Part shown: positions 9,001-15,877 of the stretch, one piece after another
Layout: each line of letters starts with the position of its first letter
Position numbering within the stretch: position 1 is the first letter of the stretch
Assembly: GCF_024343775.1 (NCBI RefSeq)
Contig: NZ_RJUF01000008.1
Coordinates: 1 to 64,000, forward strand
Direction: 5' to 3'
Source: Lacihabitans soyangensis
Lineage (GTDB): Bacteria; Bacteroidota; Bacteroidia; Cytophagales; Spirosomataceae
Length of the DNA: 64,000 nt
Program-made: the position numbers and the translations under genes
Notes under the pieces: model-generated
Database searches by the model: none
Seen by the model: the letters and a program-made list of their open reading frames with translations, nothing else
Told to the model about the DNA's origin: nothing

Positions 9001-11773
9001 TATCGTTTGGTGTAGTTCCTGAAGTTTCAGTGGCAGTTAACGTTCCTGTTGGAAGCGGGTTTACAGTTACAGTTCTACTTGGCCCAGTTAAAGCTTTGGT
9101 ACAACCATTTGCAGTGATGCTTTGGAGTGTATAAGTAGTGGTTGTTGTTGGGCTAACACTAATTGGTACTACTCCACCTGATGGTAATGAAACCGTAGAT
9201 GTGCTTGAACCATCTGAATAATCTATAGAGGCTGCTCCCAAAAATGGCAAGCTAAAAAAAACTAAATTGGTAGATTCTCCAGAACAAATACTGGTTGAAG
9301 AATTAGATGCGGAACCATTTAAATTGGTAACCAAATTCATTTTTATTGGAACTGTGACAGTAAAGGCACTACCAATGCACGATCCTACCACACTAGTAGG
9401 TGTTACGGTATAGACAACGTTGAAATTACCAGTAATATCGTTATTGGATAGTACATCATTGATAATTGAACCTGTTTGGGCAGTGGTTGACGCACCAGTA
9501 ATAAATGGTGGTGGGGTGGAAGCAACCCACGAATAAGTACTATTCACAGCAACATTCGTAGTCAAATCATAGCCAACACTTGTTCCTGAACATATAGCTG
9601 GCAAAGTGGTATTAGTACCAACTGGAGTTGGATTTACAGTAACAACCGCACTACCAGTAGGAGTGGCAACGGTACATCCATTAGCATCAGTTACAGAAAC
9701 TATAGTGTAAGTAGTTGTAGATGTTGGGGTAATCATAATTGGACTTCCCGAAATATAACTACTAACAGTGCCACCACTATGTACAACAGTAAATGGAGAC
9801 TGCCCATCGGTAATATTTACAACCAGACTTGTGCCGAGCCCACTACAAATGGTCGTTGTACCTAAAATAGCTGCCGCTGTTGGTCTTTGATTTACTGTCA
9901 CAACTGCACTTCCAGAAGGACTTGCCACCGTACACCCATTGGCATCAGTTACGGATGTTAAAGTATAAGTAGTCGTAGATGCTGGGCTTACTGGAATAGC
10001 TGCCGTAGAAATATAACTATTAATAGTCCCTCCACTATAAACTATTGTAAAAGGACTTGTACCACCTGTAATTGCTACACCTAGGTTTGTTGAGGCATCA
10101 CTACAAATTGTTGCCGTTCCACTTAATGCACCGGCCGAAGGTGTTGGATTTACTGTTACTACTGCACTTCCAGAAGGACTAGCAACAGTGCAACCATTGG
10201 CATCTGTAATAGAAACTATGGTGTATGTTGTGGTGCTAGTTGGGCTTACCGCAATATTAGAACCACTAGTATATAAACTTAATGTTGTATTGGTGGAGCC
10301 ATCTGAATAAACCACTTGAAACGGACTTGCCCCGCCAGCAATTGTAACAGTTAAATTTGTACTTTGGCCGCTACAAATAGTTGCGTTTCCAACTATAACA
10401 CCTGAAGTTGGGCGAGTATTTACTGTTACAGTAGCTCCGCCTGAGGGGCTTGCCACAACACAACCTTCCGCATCTGTTACTGAGACTAATGTATATGTTT
10501 TGCTAGAAATAGGACTAACAGGAATATTGGCTCCAGAATTATATGCCGGAACTGGAAAATTAACGGATCCATCATTGTAAACCACTGAAAATGGGCTTGT
10601 ACCACCTGTAATAGCCACAGCTAGATTTGTACTAGAACCTTCGCATATCGTAGCCGTTCCAGAAAGTACTGCTGCAGTAGGTGTAGGATTAACAACGCCG
10701 CTCAAAGCGACTTTCAAATCTGCATCAGCCGTAAATCCACCCCCAATTATAGTTAAATCTCCAGAATAAGATCCCGCCACTGTTGTGGACTTTATTCTTA
10801 CATAAACTAGATTATTTACGCTTCCTGAACTTGGAGTAATACTCAAAGTACCGCTATATGAAATATTATCAGTAGAAATTTCAAAACCCGTGGGAGCAGT
10901 CAAATTAACTGCAGCGGCCAAAAGGCCATCTCCCTTTAATGTAAAAGTTTGGCTTGCACTAGCAATCCCGAAACAGGTTTCAAAACCGGTGAGTGCCAAG
11001 GTTTCTGTGCCTAAAATTCGACCTGTTATAGAAAAATCTGGGGCTGTAGAATTGGCAACATCAAAAATATATAATGTACCTGCTGCACTAGTAGCTCCAT
11101 AAGGCGAAAGATTAAAAGTAATAGGACCTTTAATGTTTTGAAGAAAATTATCAGCACCTAAATTTACTGTTGGTGTAATATCAGCTCCTGTATTTGTAGA
11201 ATTACCAAAAGCTATTGAGCCTTGGGAAATTCCAGAAGTAACACTATTTGCTGTGGCTTCAATTATTGCATTTGATGGTCCAGTTCCCGACCTTCTATAA
11301 GAAAATGGATTTATTGAACTTAAACTCACAGCAAAACCAGACTTCGGAGTAACATTAAAGGTAATATTTTTATTGCTTGAAAGGTTTGCTATTCCAGTTT
11401 GTTCCCAATTTGAGCCACCCCAAGCTCTAGTTAATCCTGACGGGGTTACACCTGCTCCTCTAGTAAGTGCACCTGAACTAGTAGCTAAGTTACCATTTGC
11501 AAAACCTGGAGCTAAGGATCCAACTGCCGCGGTACCAGTTTGCGTACTCATATCCCAACTCATCAAAGTGGTCTGCCCCATCACTCCCCCACTCACGCCA
11601 AGGAGTAACAAAAGCACCCAAGCCTTCAAATATCCCTTTCCCTTATATATGGAAAGTTTAAGTACATCAGGTGTTTCGGTCTTTTGAAAAAGATTTATAA
11701 AAAAACCAAGCAACATCGAGAGTGCATTGGATAAGTAAGAAGTAATTTTTGCAGTAGTAGAAAATGTTCTCAT
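1..11773 (-). CDS. Giant repetitive surface protein (Ig/PKD/beta-helix adhesin), 3' end beyond window
   Basis: The minus strand is open from an ATG at 11771-11773 to the window edge, more than 3,920 codons; stretches translated along the whole length stayed in frame. A hydrophobic segment ending near residue 66 (AWVLLLLLGVSGGVMGQ) looks like an unusually long signal peptide, or the true start is internal. From N to C there follow an anchor-like domain, a domain with the motif ASASQTFTLKG, four SprB-like Ig repeats (ICSG...TTTYTxxSVTDANGC), a PKD-like unit, four beta-helix modules each opening with IQxAID...GTYxE, and about ten PKD-like repeats (QTVCSD...YSWTRDN...VYTITP). Such proteins are cell-surface adhesins in Bacteroidota, usually exported by type IX secretion; the sorting tail, if present, lies outside the window. 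The role in adhesion or gliding is inferred. Confidence 0.9.
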   Translation of the reverse strand, partial: MRTFSTTAKITSYLSNALSMLLGFFINLFQKTETPDVLKLSIYKGKGYLKAWVLLLLLGVSGGVMGQTTLMSWDMSTQTGTAAVGSLAPGFANGNLATSSGALTRGAGVTPSGLTRAWGGSNWEQTGIANLSSNKNITFNVTPKSGFAVSLSSINPFSYRRSGTGPSNAIIEATANSVTSGISQGSIAFGNSTNTGADITPTVNLGADNFLQNIKGPITFNLSPYGATSAAGTLYIFDVANSTAPDFSITGRILGTETLALTGFETCFGIASASQTFTLKGDGLLAAAVNLTAPTGFEISTDNISYSGTLSITPSSGSVNNLVYVRIKSTTVAGSYSGDLTIIGGGFTADADLKVALSGVVNPTPTAAVLSGTATICEGSSTNLAVAITGGTSPFSVVYNDGSVNFPVPAYNSGANIPVSPISSKTYTLVSVTDAEGCVVASPSGGATVTVNTRPTSGVIVGNATICSGQSTNLTVTIAGGASPFQVVYSDGSTNTTLSLYTSGSNIAVSPTSTTTYTIVSITDANGCTVASPSGSAVVTVNPTPSAGALSGTATICSDASTNLGVAITGGTSPFTIVYSGGTINSYISTAAIPVSPASTTTYTLTSVTDANGCTVASPSGSAVVTVNQRPTAAAILGTTTICSGLGTSLVVNITDGQSPFTVVHSGGTVSSYISGSPIMITPTSTTTYTIVSVTDANGCTVATPTGSAVVTVNPTPVGTNTTLPAICSGTSVGYDLTTNVAVNSTYSWVASTPPPFITGASTTAQTGSIINDVLSNNDITGNFNVVYTVTPTSVVGSCIGSAFTVTVPIKMNLVTNLNGSASNSSTSICSGESTNLVFFSLPFLGAASIDYSDGSSTSTVSLPSGGVVPISVSPTTTTTYTLQSITANGCTKALTGPSRTVTVNPLPTGTLTATETSGTTPNDNIICSGDAVTFTAPLGYSNYNFKVNGLSEQSGNSNTYTASFSGDVTVTVEITSADNCIATLTGVNITVGSCGVTNVTRSKNYATIQQAIDHSSTQNGDEITVASGTYNELINVNKPNLVIRGVGLTKPILTWTGTTPGDLVKGLVTINSAGATIENFAMNVDLSKLNSAIAANGTNANNLTVKDNIINPILSGAYIGGYGRRNAININYRDSRVSNSNPTGILISGNTVTYNDGGTPSVLTDDASFRSALATDEAGLTINGNTFQTPENDIEVRFGGGGNIVVTNNNFNGNGARIGEFNGGAGTINISGNTFTGTFLNAFGKTGLTLFNNFQNKATTVSNNTFTGVDKSISLENYRSVTINNNTFTPSSGSTTFKHLTINTKEFSSSSGFYDPNVDLVLTNNKFNGSGTNGGTALGFYNNDNNTTVTPGPAPVFGTFTLGTVGNENEFASGIASFIYLDNNVSTLTPGPTQSACWSLDLNAGNNKFDLGTGLLLPSAMDLSQRTFLETKLTHKPDNACLGNIRYYFPIYNETQNTYHYSIQEAIDAVSTTVGDVISVPAGTYNENINVSKRLTLKGVNNGTSCSGTRVAESIINGATGVAVTIAANGVVVDGFTINGSTGVTSTGFEGPQVRNNIVNVGAVGISINNVPPSSPMFITNVQNNCLNVSNQVVSSTPTVGILLNGITSVGPINIGNNNISGGFYGYLVHKLGMNPMNMIINDTISGTMQGIAVVNTLDNINFFPSYLSINGVSMTGFTGSHPSLTAYNHHAGIYAFTGGASATNGITLNVNNVTIDGTGKPNQSSAGIYLGDFSTSGTGPFQTVNITNSNIINNKNRGLDARGRVLATISNSVLTNNGNDAFGSGNDGFTIISQQNSQVVASNNTITLPATSTTKVFGLFTGLGTTNLIEAHDNSILLNGNASTGSLLARSDAGTGNIDATCNWWGGIAGAVSPLVLGNVTFEFFRTSGTDTDGSTLGFQPASGTCNGCSTGNLVTNTTTGEIFCTIQGAIDDVQTLAGHTLEIASGTYDEQVLVTKGVNIKGVGTTKPIINFTGTVSGKPTLFDVSVDGAVIDSLNFKVDLSKLRSAVIASAAGLDNIIVKNNTIEAYGTPAGSYGDRNAVSVNYSGSTNYRVATGGVNSVTFTGNSVSGTPSGYFRSAIAIDEGAGTITGNTLQTINHDVLVRFNGNGIVNISNNNLNGGGIELSDQNAGSGTLTVSNNIFTGVGAPGTAMLRVKNNYNSIPHIISANTFTNHDWAVSLENTNAVTLDANIFNTSVATAKAVVVNTKSLSSNSSTITQVAVGGTFTNNNFNGTGNAIMFLNHDSDNDSYGTFLMGTAGNENNFASTLSSYIAFDGQTGTSTSSAFPTYPGTGGWPTAMACWDQDLNAENNRFDVGAGLQLPSAMNLAQRTTLESKLTHDPDLACLGKIQYFKPVHNFTQNLYYTNIQPAINAANPNDVIKLAEWTFNERAVIDKSLTIEGLNSDKSLTVIDGTGLTSVGSAAGDKSGIKINSGVTGVIIKNLTLQNFTGGGGNADAGIYAIGSNNNLMVTNVALKNNVAASGFYANGPVNTVSITNSLVENNGSVTSRVRGIVIWNGFKQNITITGNTIINNDCCGIELSDGTASAVNVSGNTVIIGSGDNALGINGLRTITGNNTINTNIITGGGRFGIELKNPSDNDGGANTTTVSGNTVTLSSQNSDVRDRAGIAVFRRFLDSGNPDNHPDAPNGVIISGNNVSGYQQTSNSEGFGIVVEGENHTINGNILTNNDIGIQQQAGHTPFTTNIGTESNQANLADLYFGRGNSPTICNITVSGNTFSGNTTDERIVTGGGIGAIVTTVTPTVDDPTDQIVCEGGSTTAVTFTGNSLPGVVYNWTNSNTAIGLAASGTGNIAIFTANNTATTAITATITVTPNANGCSGTPQTFTVTVNPKPEMVDPTDLTVCSDVEIDVDFTDDLGTVTTYAWSITNPTSLPSGLTASSPSGTGDIDNLKLKNTTATNQTVTITVTPTSAAGCAGTAQTFTITVKPEPVGIASVPTQTVCSDASIADIELGTSNSLAGTTYSWTRDNTNVTGLATTGTANITGIPNNVTGTSQTVVYTITPTTSGCVGATFTASITVKPEPVGTVSIASQTVCSDAAITTIELGTSNSLASTTYSWTRDNITNVTGLANTGTANVSGTPNNVTGVPQTIVYTITPTTDGCVGNTFTVSVVVNPEPVGTVSLATQTVCSDVAITTINLGTSNMLSGVTYSWSRDNTTAVTGLASTGTINITGIPNNVTGATQTVVYTITPSVGSCVGNIFTTEVLVKPEPVGTVSLATQTVCSDVAITDITLGTSNSLVGTTYSWTRDKALEVTGLASSGTTTITGTPNNVTGVPQTITYTITPTTDGCIGNTFTATVIVNPEPVGVATLSSQTVCSDIAISEIVLSTSNSISGTTYTWTRDKTTEVTGLASSGSGNIIGTPNNITGSSQTVTYTITPTSGTCVGNDFTATVIVKPEPVGVPTPLTQTVCSDDNITPIALSTSNSLSGTTYSWTRDKLAEITGLASTGTTNISGSGNNVTLANQTVTYTITPTYDGCIGNTFTSAITIKPEPNPVPTTTIQKCSAEPYTFDFDTYIQNNSTDLGQVTYTYSVVKVPNLPLLDPDPAGTSFTSLNGEISNTITNFGTNPITVRYTATPLGANGCVGTPFVVNVVINPAPIVNIYPNGSDDLCAGDTRIISGGVSPTGTYTNVWSIDSQTSGIGASLSSTGSISTSLVIPANAMAGTIVVKFLATNTATGCSNSTLYTFTVKEKPVITIATPVISNCEGVSTPGKAIFNFTAAGVSALPTTAGISYHTSASDAQNNLGAITSPYLGSNNQIIYVRASNGACFAVSTFTLVVNPTPAVPTLIAVAPTCTFAGSSTISNYSSTNTYTFSPAGPTVGAGGLITGMTVGLPYTVTSGIGACTSVASVSFSNAAMLETPAVPTITSTAASCAADEISSIGNYDGTVSYTFSPAGPSVI
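1225..2925 (-). repeat. Tandem PKD-like repeats of about 281 bp inside the giant gene
   Basis: Six consecutive units recur with landmarks (complement of the codons for KPEPVG or NPEPVG) near 1221, 1508, 1791, 2073, 2357, 2635 and 2912, a period of 277-287 bp or about 94 residues. Each unit carries QTVCSD, SWTRDN, VTGLASTG, NNVTG and YTITPT. DNA similarity between units is visible by eye, so unit number may vary by recombination. More divergent units flank the array on both sides. Confidence 0.85.
3500..5990 (-). repeat. Beta-helix module pair, second copy
   Basis: This is the apparent duplicate of the preceding module pair. It opens with IQGAIDDVQ...GTYDEQV, contains ACWDQDLNAENNRFDVG and LTHDPDLACLGKIQYF at the position equivalent to the first copy, then starts the second module with IQPAINAANPND. 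The two end blocks match residue for residue at most positions, but the helical coils between them have diverged. Confidence 0.6.
6000..8760 (-). repeat. Beta-helix module pair, first copy (N-terminal)
   Basis: Within the giant protein this stretch encodes two right-handed beta-helix modules. The first begins with IQQAIDHSS...GTYNELI and ends with a conserved block (ACWSLDLNAGNNKFDLG ... LTHKPDNACLG). The second begins with IQEAIDAV...GTYNENI. Repeated NNTF/SGNTF turns are typical of pectate-lyase-like coils. The same order and end blocks recur in the next 2.5 kb, which suggests a duplicated two-module unit. Confidence 0.65.
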
Positions 11774-11839
11774 AAAGAGGTTATTTTAAAATAGTTTTAA
11801 GGAATCTTTTTAATGTATAAATACTAAGGTTGGAAGAAA

Positions 11840-12181
11840 CTAAGAGGCTAGGTCGGCCAAGGTGTCTCGCCGCCGTCGGGAGACTCGGATCTCCTTGCCG
11901 TTTTGCAGACATATATAGTGGGTGTCTTTTTTCAAAACTATGGAATCAACAAACAGAGCATTTATCATCATGGACCTATTCACTCTGAGGAAACTTTTGT
12001 GCAGTAAGTTCTCTTGATGACGTTTCAGCGTCAAAGATGAAATAACCTTAGAGCCATCGATAAGATGAAACAATGTGTAGTTTTCAAGAGCCTCTAAAAA
12101 GACGAGTTGACTAAGATCTACTGAGTCATTTTTTTTTAAGTAGTAAAAATCCATAGTTTCATTAGTTTTTGGGAAATACAA
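11840..12181 (-). CDS. Stand-alone LytTR DNA-binding regulator
   Basis: A 113-residue protein made almost entirely of a LytTR DNA-binding domain: VFLEALENYTLFHLIDG, then SLTLKRHQENL, then FLRVNRSMMIN, which are the usual family landmarks. No receiver or membrane domain is attached, so it cannot itself receive a phosphoryl signal. An internal Met at residue 10 is an alternative start. The gene ends 66 bases before the start of the giant surface-protein gene on the same strand, so it may regulate or be co-transcribed with that gene; this is inference. Known LytTR regulators often control surface and extracellular products. The domain call is firm, the target is not. Confidence 0.85.
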   Translation of the reverse strand: MYFPKTNETMDFYYLKKNDSVDLSQLVFLEALENYTLFHLIDGSKVISSLTLKRHQENLLHKSFLRVNRSMMINALFVDSIVLKKDTHYICLQNGKEIRVSRRRRDTLADLAS

Positions 12182-12231
12182 AACTCCGAACTAATGGAAG
12201 CCTCTACAATTCCATAATAATGGTAATTTTT

Positions 12232-12248
12232 ATACCAATTGATGGTAT
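12232..12248. promoter_or_regulatory. Palindrome between divergent regulators
   Basis: ATACCA-ATTGA-TGGTAT is a perfect 6-bp inverted repeat around a 5-bp centre in the 282-bp gap between the LytTR gene and the response-regulator gene. It could be an operator for either regulator. This is a shape-based guess with no binding data. Confidence 0.3.
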
Positions 12249-12396
12249 GAAATAAGTGTTTTCAGGTATCAAAAATGCAGTCAATAACTGTTTTCCTTTA
12301 AAGGTCAATTTTCCTTGAATTCCACGGTGAATATTTACCTGAAAACAAGGCACATACCGAATAATAAATATATTTTTTTTTACAGTTTTAAAGACC

Positions 12397-12404
12397 TATT
12401 TTTG
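12397..12404 (+). promoter_or_regulatory. Candidate -7 element for the response regulator
   Basis: TATTTTTG fits the Bacteroidota -7 consensus TAnnTTTG and sits 60 bases before the ATG at 12464. No TTG at the expected -33 distance was found, so support is partial. Confidence 0.35.
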
Positions 12405-12463
12405 AAAAATACGCCGTTGAATAAATTTTCCAAAGAGTAAAATAGCCCAATAAATCTACAATT

Positions 12464-13102
12464 ATGAGTAGCCCAAACAATATAAAAATAATGGTATTGA
12501 GCCATCAATCATTATATATAGATGCTCTAAAATCATTACTAAGTACCGAAAATAAAGATTTCACTGTTGAAGGACTAACAACCTCTGAAAACAGTGTAAC
12601 GGAAACAATTAAATCCTTCGATCCAGAAGTAATACTTTTGGACGCCAATGGCATGGGAAAGAACATTTGGGATTTCCTAAATCTAACTCACAAGCAAAAT
12701 CCAAAAGTAAAAATCATTATGTTAGCCAACAGTAATGAACAGATCTATCTGGAATATGCACACAAAAATGGAGCATCGGGATATATATTAAAGTCCTCAC
12801 CCAAAGAATTACTAGTAGCTGCTATTAGAATTGTCATGAAAGAAGGTTCCTTTTATGACCCTGGTATTAAAGCTTATAACAAAAACGGCGTTCATCATAA
12901 AATCCAAGAAAAATATAACCTCAGTGCAAGAGAACTGGAAATTATACTCTTAATAAAAGATGGACTTTCGTCAAAAGATATGGCCAGCTCACTCGGAATA
13001 AGTTTTCACACCATTGAAGCACATCGTAAAAACATTTACAACAAATTACAAATAAACAAGGTAACCGAGCTCTTAAAAATCTTTGCAGAGTTTGGCGACT
13101 AA
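12464..13102 (+). CDS. LuxR/NarL-type response regulator with degenerate receiver
   Basis: A 212-residue protein with an N-terminal receiver-like domain (about 7-125) and a C-terminal LuxR-type HTH (about 147-205: LSARELEIILLIKDGLSS ... SFHTIEAHRKNIYNKL). The phospho-acceptor position is present (Asp60 in VILLDANG) and the conserved Lys is Lys110 (YILKSS). The acidic pair that binds magnesium at the end of strand 1 is replaced by Ser-His (MVLSHQSLY), and the usual Thr/Ser after strand 4 appears to be Ala. Normal phosphorylation is therefore doubtful. No sensor kinase gene is adjacent. It diverges from the LytTR gene and is followed by a strong hairpin, so it is probably a single-gene transcript. 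Confidence 0.88.
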   Translation: MSSPNNIKIMVLSHQSLYIDALKSLLSTENKDFTVEGLTTSENSVTETIKSFDPEVILLDANGMGKNIWDFLNLTHKQNPKVKIIMLANSNEQIYLEYAHKNGASGYILKSSPKELLVAAIRIVMKEGSFYDPGIKAYNKNGVHHKIQEKYNLSARELEIILLIKDGLSSKDMASSLGISFHTIEAHRKNIYNKLQINKVTELLKIFAEFGD

Positions 13103-13146
13103 CATGACATACCTTTCCTGCTGATTCACCTTTTTCAAAAACAGAT

Positions 13147-13178
13147 TGCCTTTGGACATGTTTCCAAAGGCATTTTTG
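13147..13178 (+). terminator. Terminator after the response regulator
   Basis: GCCTTTGGA and TCCAAAGGC form a perfect 9-bp stem around a 6-base loop, followed by ATTTTTGATTT. It lies 45 bases after the stop codon of the response regulator. Confidence 0.7.
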
Positions 13179-13256
13179 ATTTCTGAAATCTTGGCAAGCT
13201 CACCGTTCAATAACACATGTTTAATCGAGTATCTCTTCACTGATATTATAAATTCC

Positions 13257-13264
13257 TATATTTG
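13257..13264 (+). promoter_or_regulatory. Candidate -7 element for the M1 peptidase
   Basis: TATATTTG followed by CA matches the Bacteroidota -7 box. It would give a leader of about 100 bases before the ATG at 13371. No clear -33 TTG was found. Confidence 0.4.
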
Positions 13265-13370
13265 CAAAGGATAATCCATCCAACATCGTTAAGACGGAGT
13301 ACTTTGCATTTACTAACTGCGTATATTAGAGTAAATGAAGAAAAGTAAAATGAGAACAAAAACTTAAAAA

Positions 13371-15341
13371 ATGAAAGAAAGATGCTTTACCAAATCAAAT
13401 TCGATGATTAAAGACTTTATGAGATTCTATCTGGTAGTTTTATGTTTCTCAATAATTCGTTTACCTTCTTTGGCCCAACCTCTAACTGGCCAAGCTTGTG
13501 CCATTCATAAAGCAGCAGCCTTGAAACAAAAAAATGCCCAATCGAGAGTACAATATCCGGGCGACATAAACATAGATGTGGGTTATCACCGCATCAAGCT
13601 GAATATCAATCCCACCACCAGATTTTTATCGGCCAGCGTGTTTACAAGATTTAAGGTATTATCAGAAATCAAGACAGTAAGCTTCGATTTACAAGCTAAC
13701 ATGAAAGTGGATTCGGTGGTGACTTCAGGCAAAAAAGTTACCTTTAGCCAAGCTTCCAATAAACTTTCCCTCACACTACCCAATACTCTGAAAGCCAATG
13801 ACATTCAAAGCCTAGAGATATTCTATAAAGGCACTCCTCGCACCTCGGCATTTGGTAGCTTCAGTGTTTCTACCCACGGGCCAGCAAAGTCACCCGTAGT
13901 ATGGACTTTGAGTGAACCTTACGGAGCACCCGACTGGTGGCCTTGCAAAGACAACCCCGCCGATAAAATAGACAGTTCGGAAGTCTCGATTACTCTGCCT
14001 TCGAGCTTTGTGTCGGTCTCCAATGGTGTTCTTATTTCTGAAATTCCAGCCGAAAACGGCCTTAAAACCTACAAATGGAAAAACTCACATCCGATAGCAC
14101 ACTATTTGATATCCATAGCCTGCTCTAACTATCTTACCTACGAAAGTACCTTCAGCTATAAGGGCAAAACTATGCCCGTGGTGCATTATATGTATCCGGA
14201 AGCCCTGACCAGCACCGTAAAAAAGCAGCTTGACCAAACCAACGACATGCTAAAATTCTTCTCTGATTTGTTTGGTGAATATCCTTTTATAGACGAGAAA
14301 TACGGACATGCCATGTGTAATTTTGGTGGGGGTATGGAACATCAAACGGTGAGTTCGATGGGTGGTTTTTCCGAAGATCTCATTGCACATGAACTGGCCC
14401 ACCAATGGTTTGGCGACAAAATCACTTGTAAAACTTGGTCGGATATATTTGTAAATGAAGCATTTGCGTCCTATGCAGAGGCTTTGTACCAAGAACACAA
14501 ATACGGCAAAACGGTGTACTTCCAAACTATTAATGACTACATAGCTGCAGCCAAGAAAACCACGGAACCTGTCTATATTTCTAATCCGGCTATCGAAAAC
14601 CTTGTATTTGACTATGGACTAACCTATGGCAAAGGAGCTGTAGTGTTGCACATGCTTCGTGGCGTATTGAGCGATTCGGTTTTCTTCAAAACATTAAAAA
14701 ACTACCAAAACTCGGAGTTTGCACACAAAGCCGCCACGGTGGATGACTTCCGGAAAATAGCCGAAGAAACCAGCAAGACGGACCTCAAGTATTTTTTTGA
14801 CGAATGGATTTACGGCGTTTCTTATCCCAAATATACTTTTGGTTATACACAAACTGCTCCTGATGTTTTAAAAATAGATGTCAGCCAAGAAAAACTTAGT
14901 ACCAATCCGAGTTTCTTTAAGATGCCGATAGAATTCAGAATAGTGCTACAATCAGGCAAGGAAATATTGCACAAAGTTTTTCAAAACGAGATCACTCAAT
15001 CATTTGAAATCAAAAACTTACAAGAACCAGTAAAAGATGTCATATTCGACCCAAATGCACTCATCATGAAAGAATTGAAAAGTTTGGGAAGTATTACAGG
15101 AAACGAAATCAACGGAAAAGAAATTAACATTTTCCCAAATCCAGCCTCCGAATTCTTAGAATTACAGCACCTCTTGAAGGATTTAAAGTCTATCGAAATC
15201 TTAAATACCAATGGACAGTTGATCAAGAATTTAGCTCCAAATTCAAATATAATAGACCTCAGAAACTTACCAAGCGGTAGTTATATATTGAAATTAAATA
15301 CGCCCAATAGAATCATTTCGAGTACCTTCATCAAAAACTAA
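13371..15341 (+). CDS. Secreted M1 family metallopeptidase with T9SS sorting domain
   Basis: A 656-residue zinc aminopeptidase of the M1 family. The exopeptidase signature GGGMEH is at 319-324 and the zinc site HELAH at 340-344 with the third ligand Glu363 (NEAFA), the canonical HEXXH-18-E spacing. A signal peptide ending near ...RLPSLAQ precedes the mature protein; Met at 13404 is an alternative start that leaves a more typical signal length. The last 75 residues form a type IX secretion type A sorting domain (NIFPNPASEFLEL ... LPSGSYILKL), so the enzyme is predicted to cross the outer membrane and be released or anchored at the surface. It likely degrades peptides outside the cell; the substrate is unknown. 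Confidence 0.93.
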   Translation: MKERCFTKSNSMIKDFMRFYLVVLCFSIIRLPSLAQPLTGQACAIHKAAALKQKNAQSRVQYPGDINIDVGYHRIKLNINPTTRFLSASVFTRFKVLSEIKTVSFDLQANMKVDSVVTSGKKVTFSQASNKLSLTLPNTLKANDIQSLEIFYKGTPRTSAFGSFSVSTHGPAKSPVVWTLSEPYGAPDWWPCKDNPADKIDSSEVSITLPSSFVSVSNGVLISEIPAENGLKTYKWKNSHPIAHYLISIACSNYLTYESTFSYKGKTMPVVHYMYPEALTSTVKKQLDQTNDMLKFFSDLFGEYPFIDEKYGHAMCNFGGGMEHQTVSSMGGFSEDLIAHELAHQWFGDKITCKTWSDIFVNEAFASYAEALYQEHKYGKTVYFQTINDYIAAAKKTTEPVYISNPAIENLVFDYGLTYGKGAVVLHMLRGVLSDSVFFKTLKNYQNSEFAHKAATVDDFRKIAEETSKTDLKYFFDEWIYGVSYPKYTFGYTQTAPDVLKIDVSQEKLSTNPSFFKMPIEFRIVLQSGKEILHKVFQNEITQSFEIKNLQEPVKDVIFDPNALIMKELKSLGSITGNEINGKEINIFPNPASEFLELQHLLKDLKSIEILNTNGQLIKNLAPNSNIIDLRNLPSGSYILKLNTPNRIISSTFIKN

Positions 15342-15406
15342 ATTATTGGTCTGGTTTTTGGAAGATAACCTATAGTAAGATATTTCACTGATTGTCAAAA
15401 AATAGC

Positions 15407-15877
15407 ATGCAACGACTTGCAATTTTGTTTCTATTGCTTTTCTCCTACAGTCCGGTTTTTTCCCAAAAAACCATCTTAAACATCACTCTTTTAGACCTCG
15501 AAGGAAACACCAAAGAACTGAAAAGTCTGGTTGAACCAGGAAAACCAACTGTCATCAGTTTCTGGGCTAGCTGGTGCAAACCCTGTCTTGAGGAAATAAT
15601 ATCCCTAGATAAAATCATAAAAGAGCAAAAATTAGAAGTCAATTTTATACTCATAAATACCGATGAAGTAAGAAGTTTAAGCAAAGCTAAAACTATTTCA
15701 AAACAGAAGAGGTGGTCGGCACATTTGCTTTTTGACACCAATCAAGATTACATGCGTGTCTTAGGAGTAATTAGCCTACCTAAAACATATCTCTACGACA
15801 AAACTGGGCTGCTAAAGGCCAGTTTTAATACATATAGCAAAGGCGACGAAAACAATTATGTTGATTTACTGAAATGA
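15407..15877 (+). CDS. TlpA-like thioredoxin-fold protein
   Basis: A thioredoxin-fold protein with the redox motif WASWCKPC (Cys57 and Cys60, counted from the ATG at 15407). The start MQRLAILFLLLFSYSPVFSQ gives a clean signal peptide, so I prefer it to an in-frame TTG at 15392. Later landmarks LPKTYLYDKTG include the cis-Pro loop. TlpA/ResA-type proteins reduce or isomerise disulfides in the periplasm. The stop overlaps the start of the following DUF6029 gene (ATGA), so the two are translationally coupled; the thioredoxin may serve that outer-membrane protein, which is inference. Confidence 0.88.
   Translation: MQRLAILFLLLFSYSPVFSQKTILNITLLDLEGNTKELKSLVEPGKPTVISFWASWCKPCLEEIISLDKIIKEQKLEVNFILINTDEVRSLSKAKTISKQKRWSAHLLFDTNQDYMRVLGVISLPKTYLYDKTGLLKASFNTYSKGDENNYVDLLK

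Noticed and set aside
54-11687. Many plus-strand open frames of 60-160 codons in the first 11.7 kb
   Set aside because: They are antisense readings of the giant minus-strand gene, low in complexity (Pro/Val/Thr-rich), and none has a recognisable domain.
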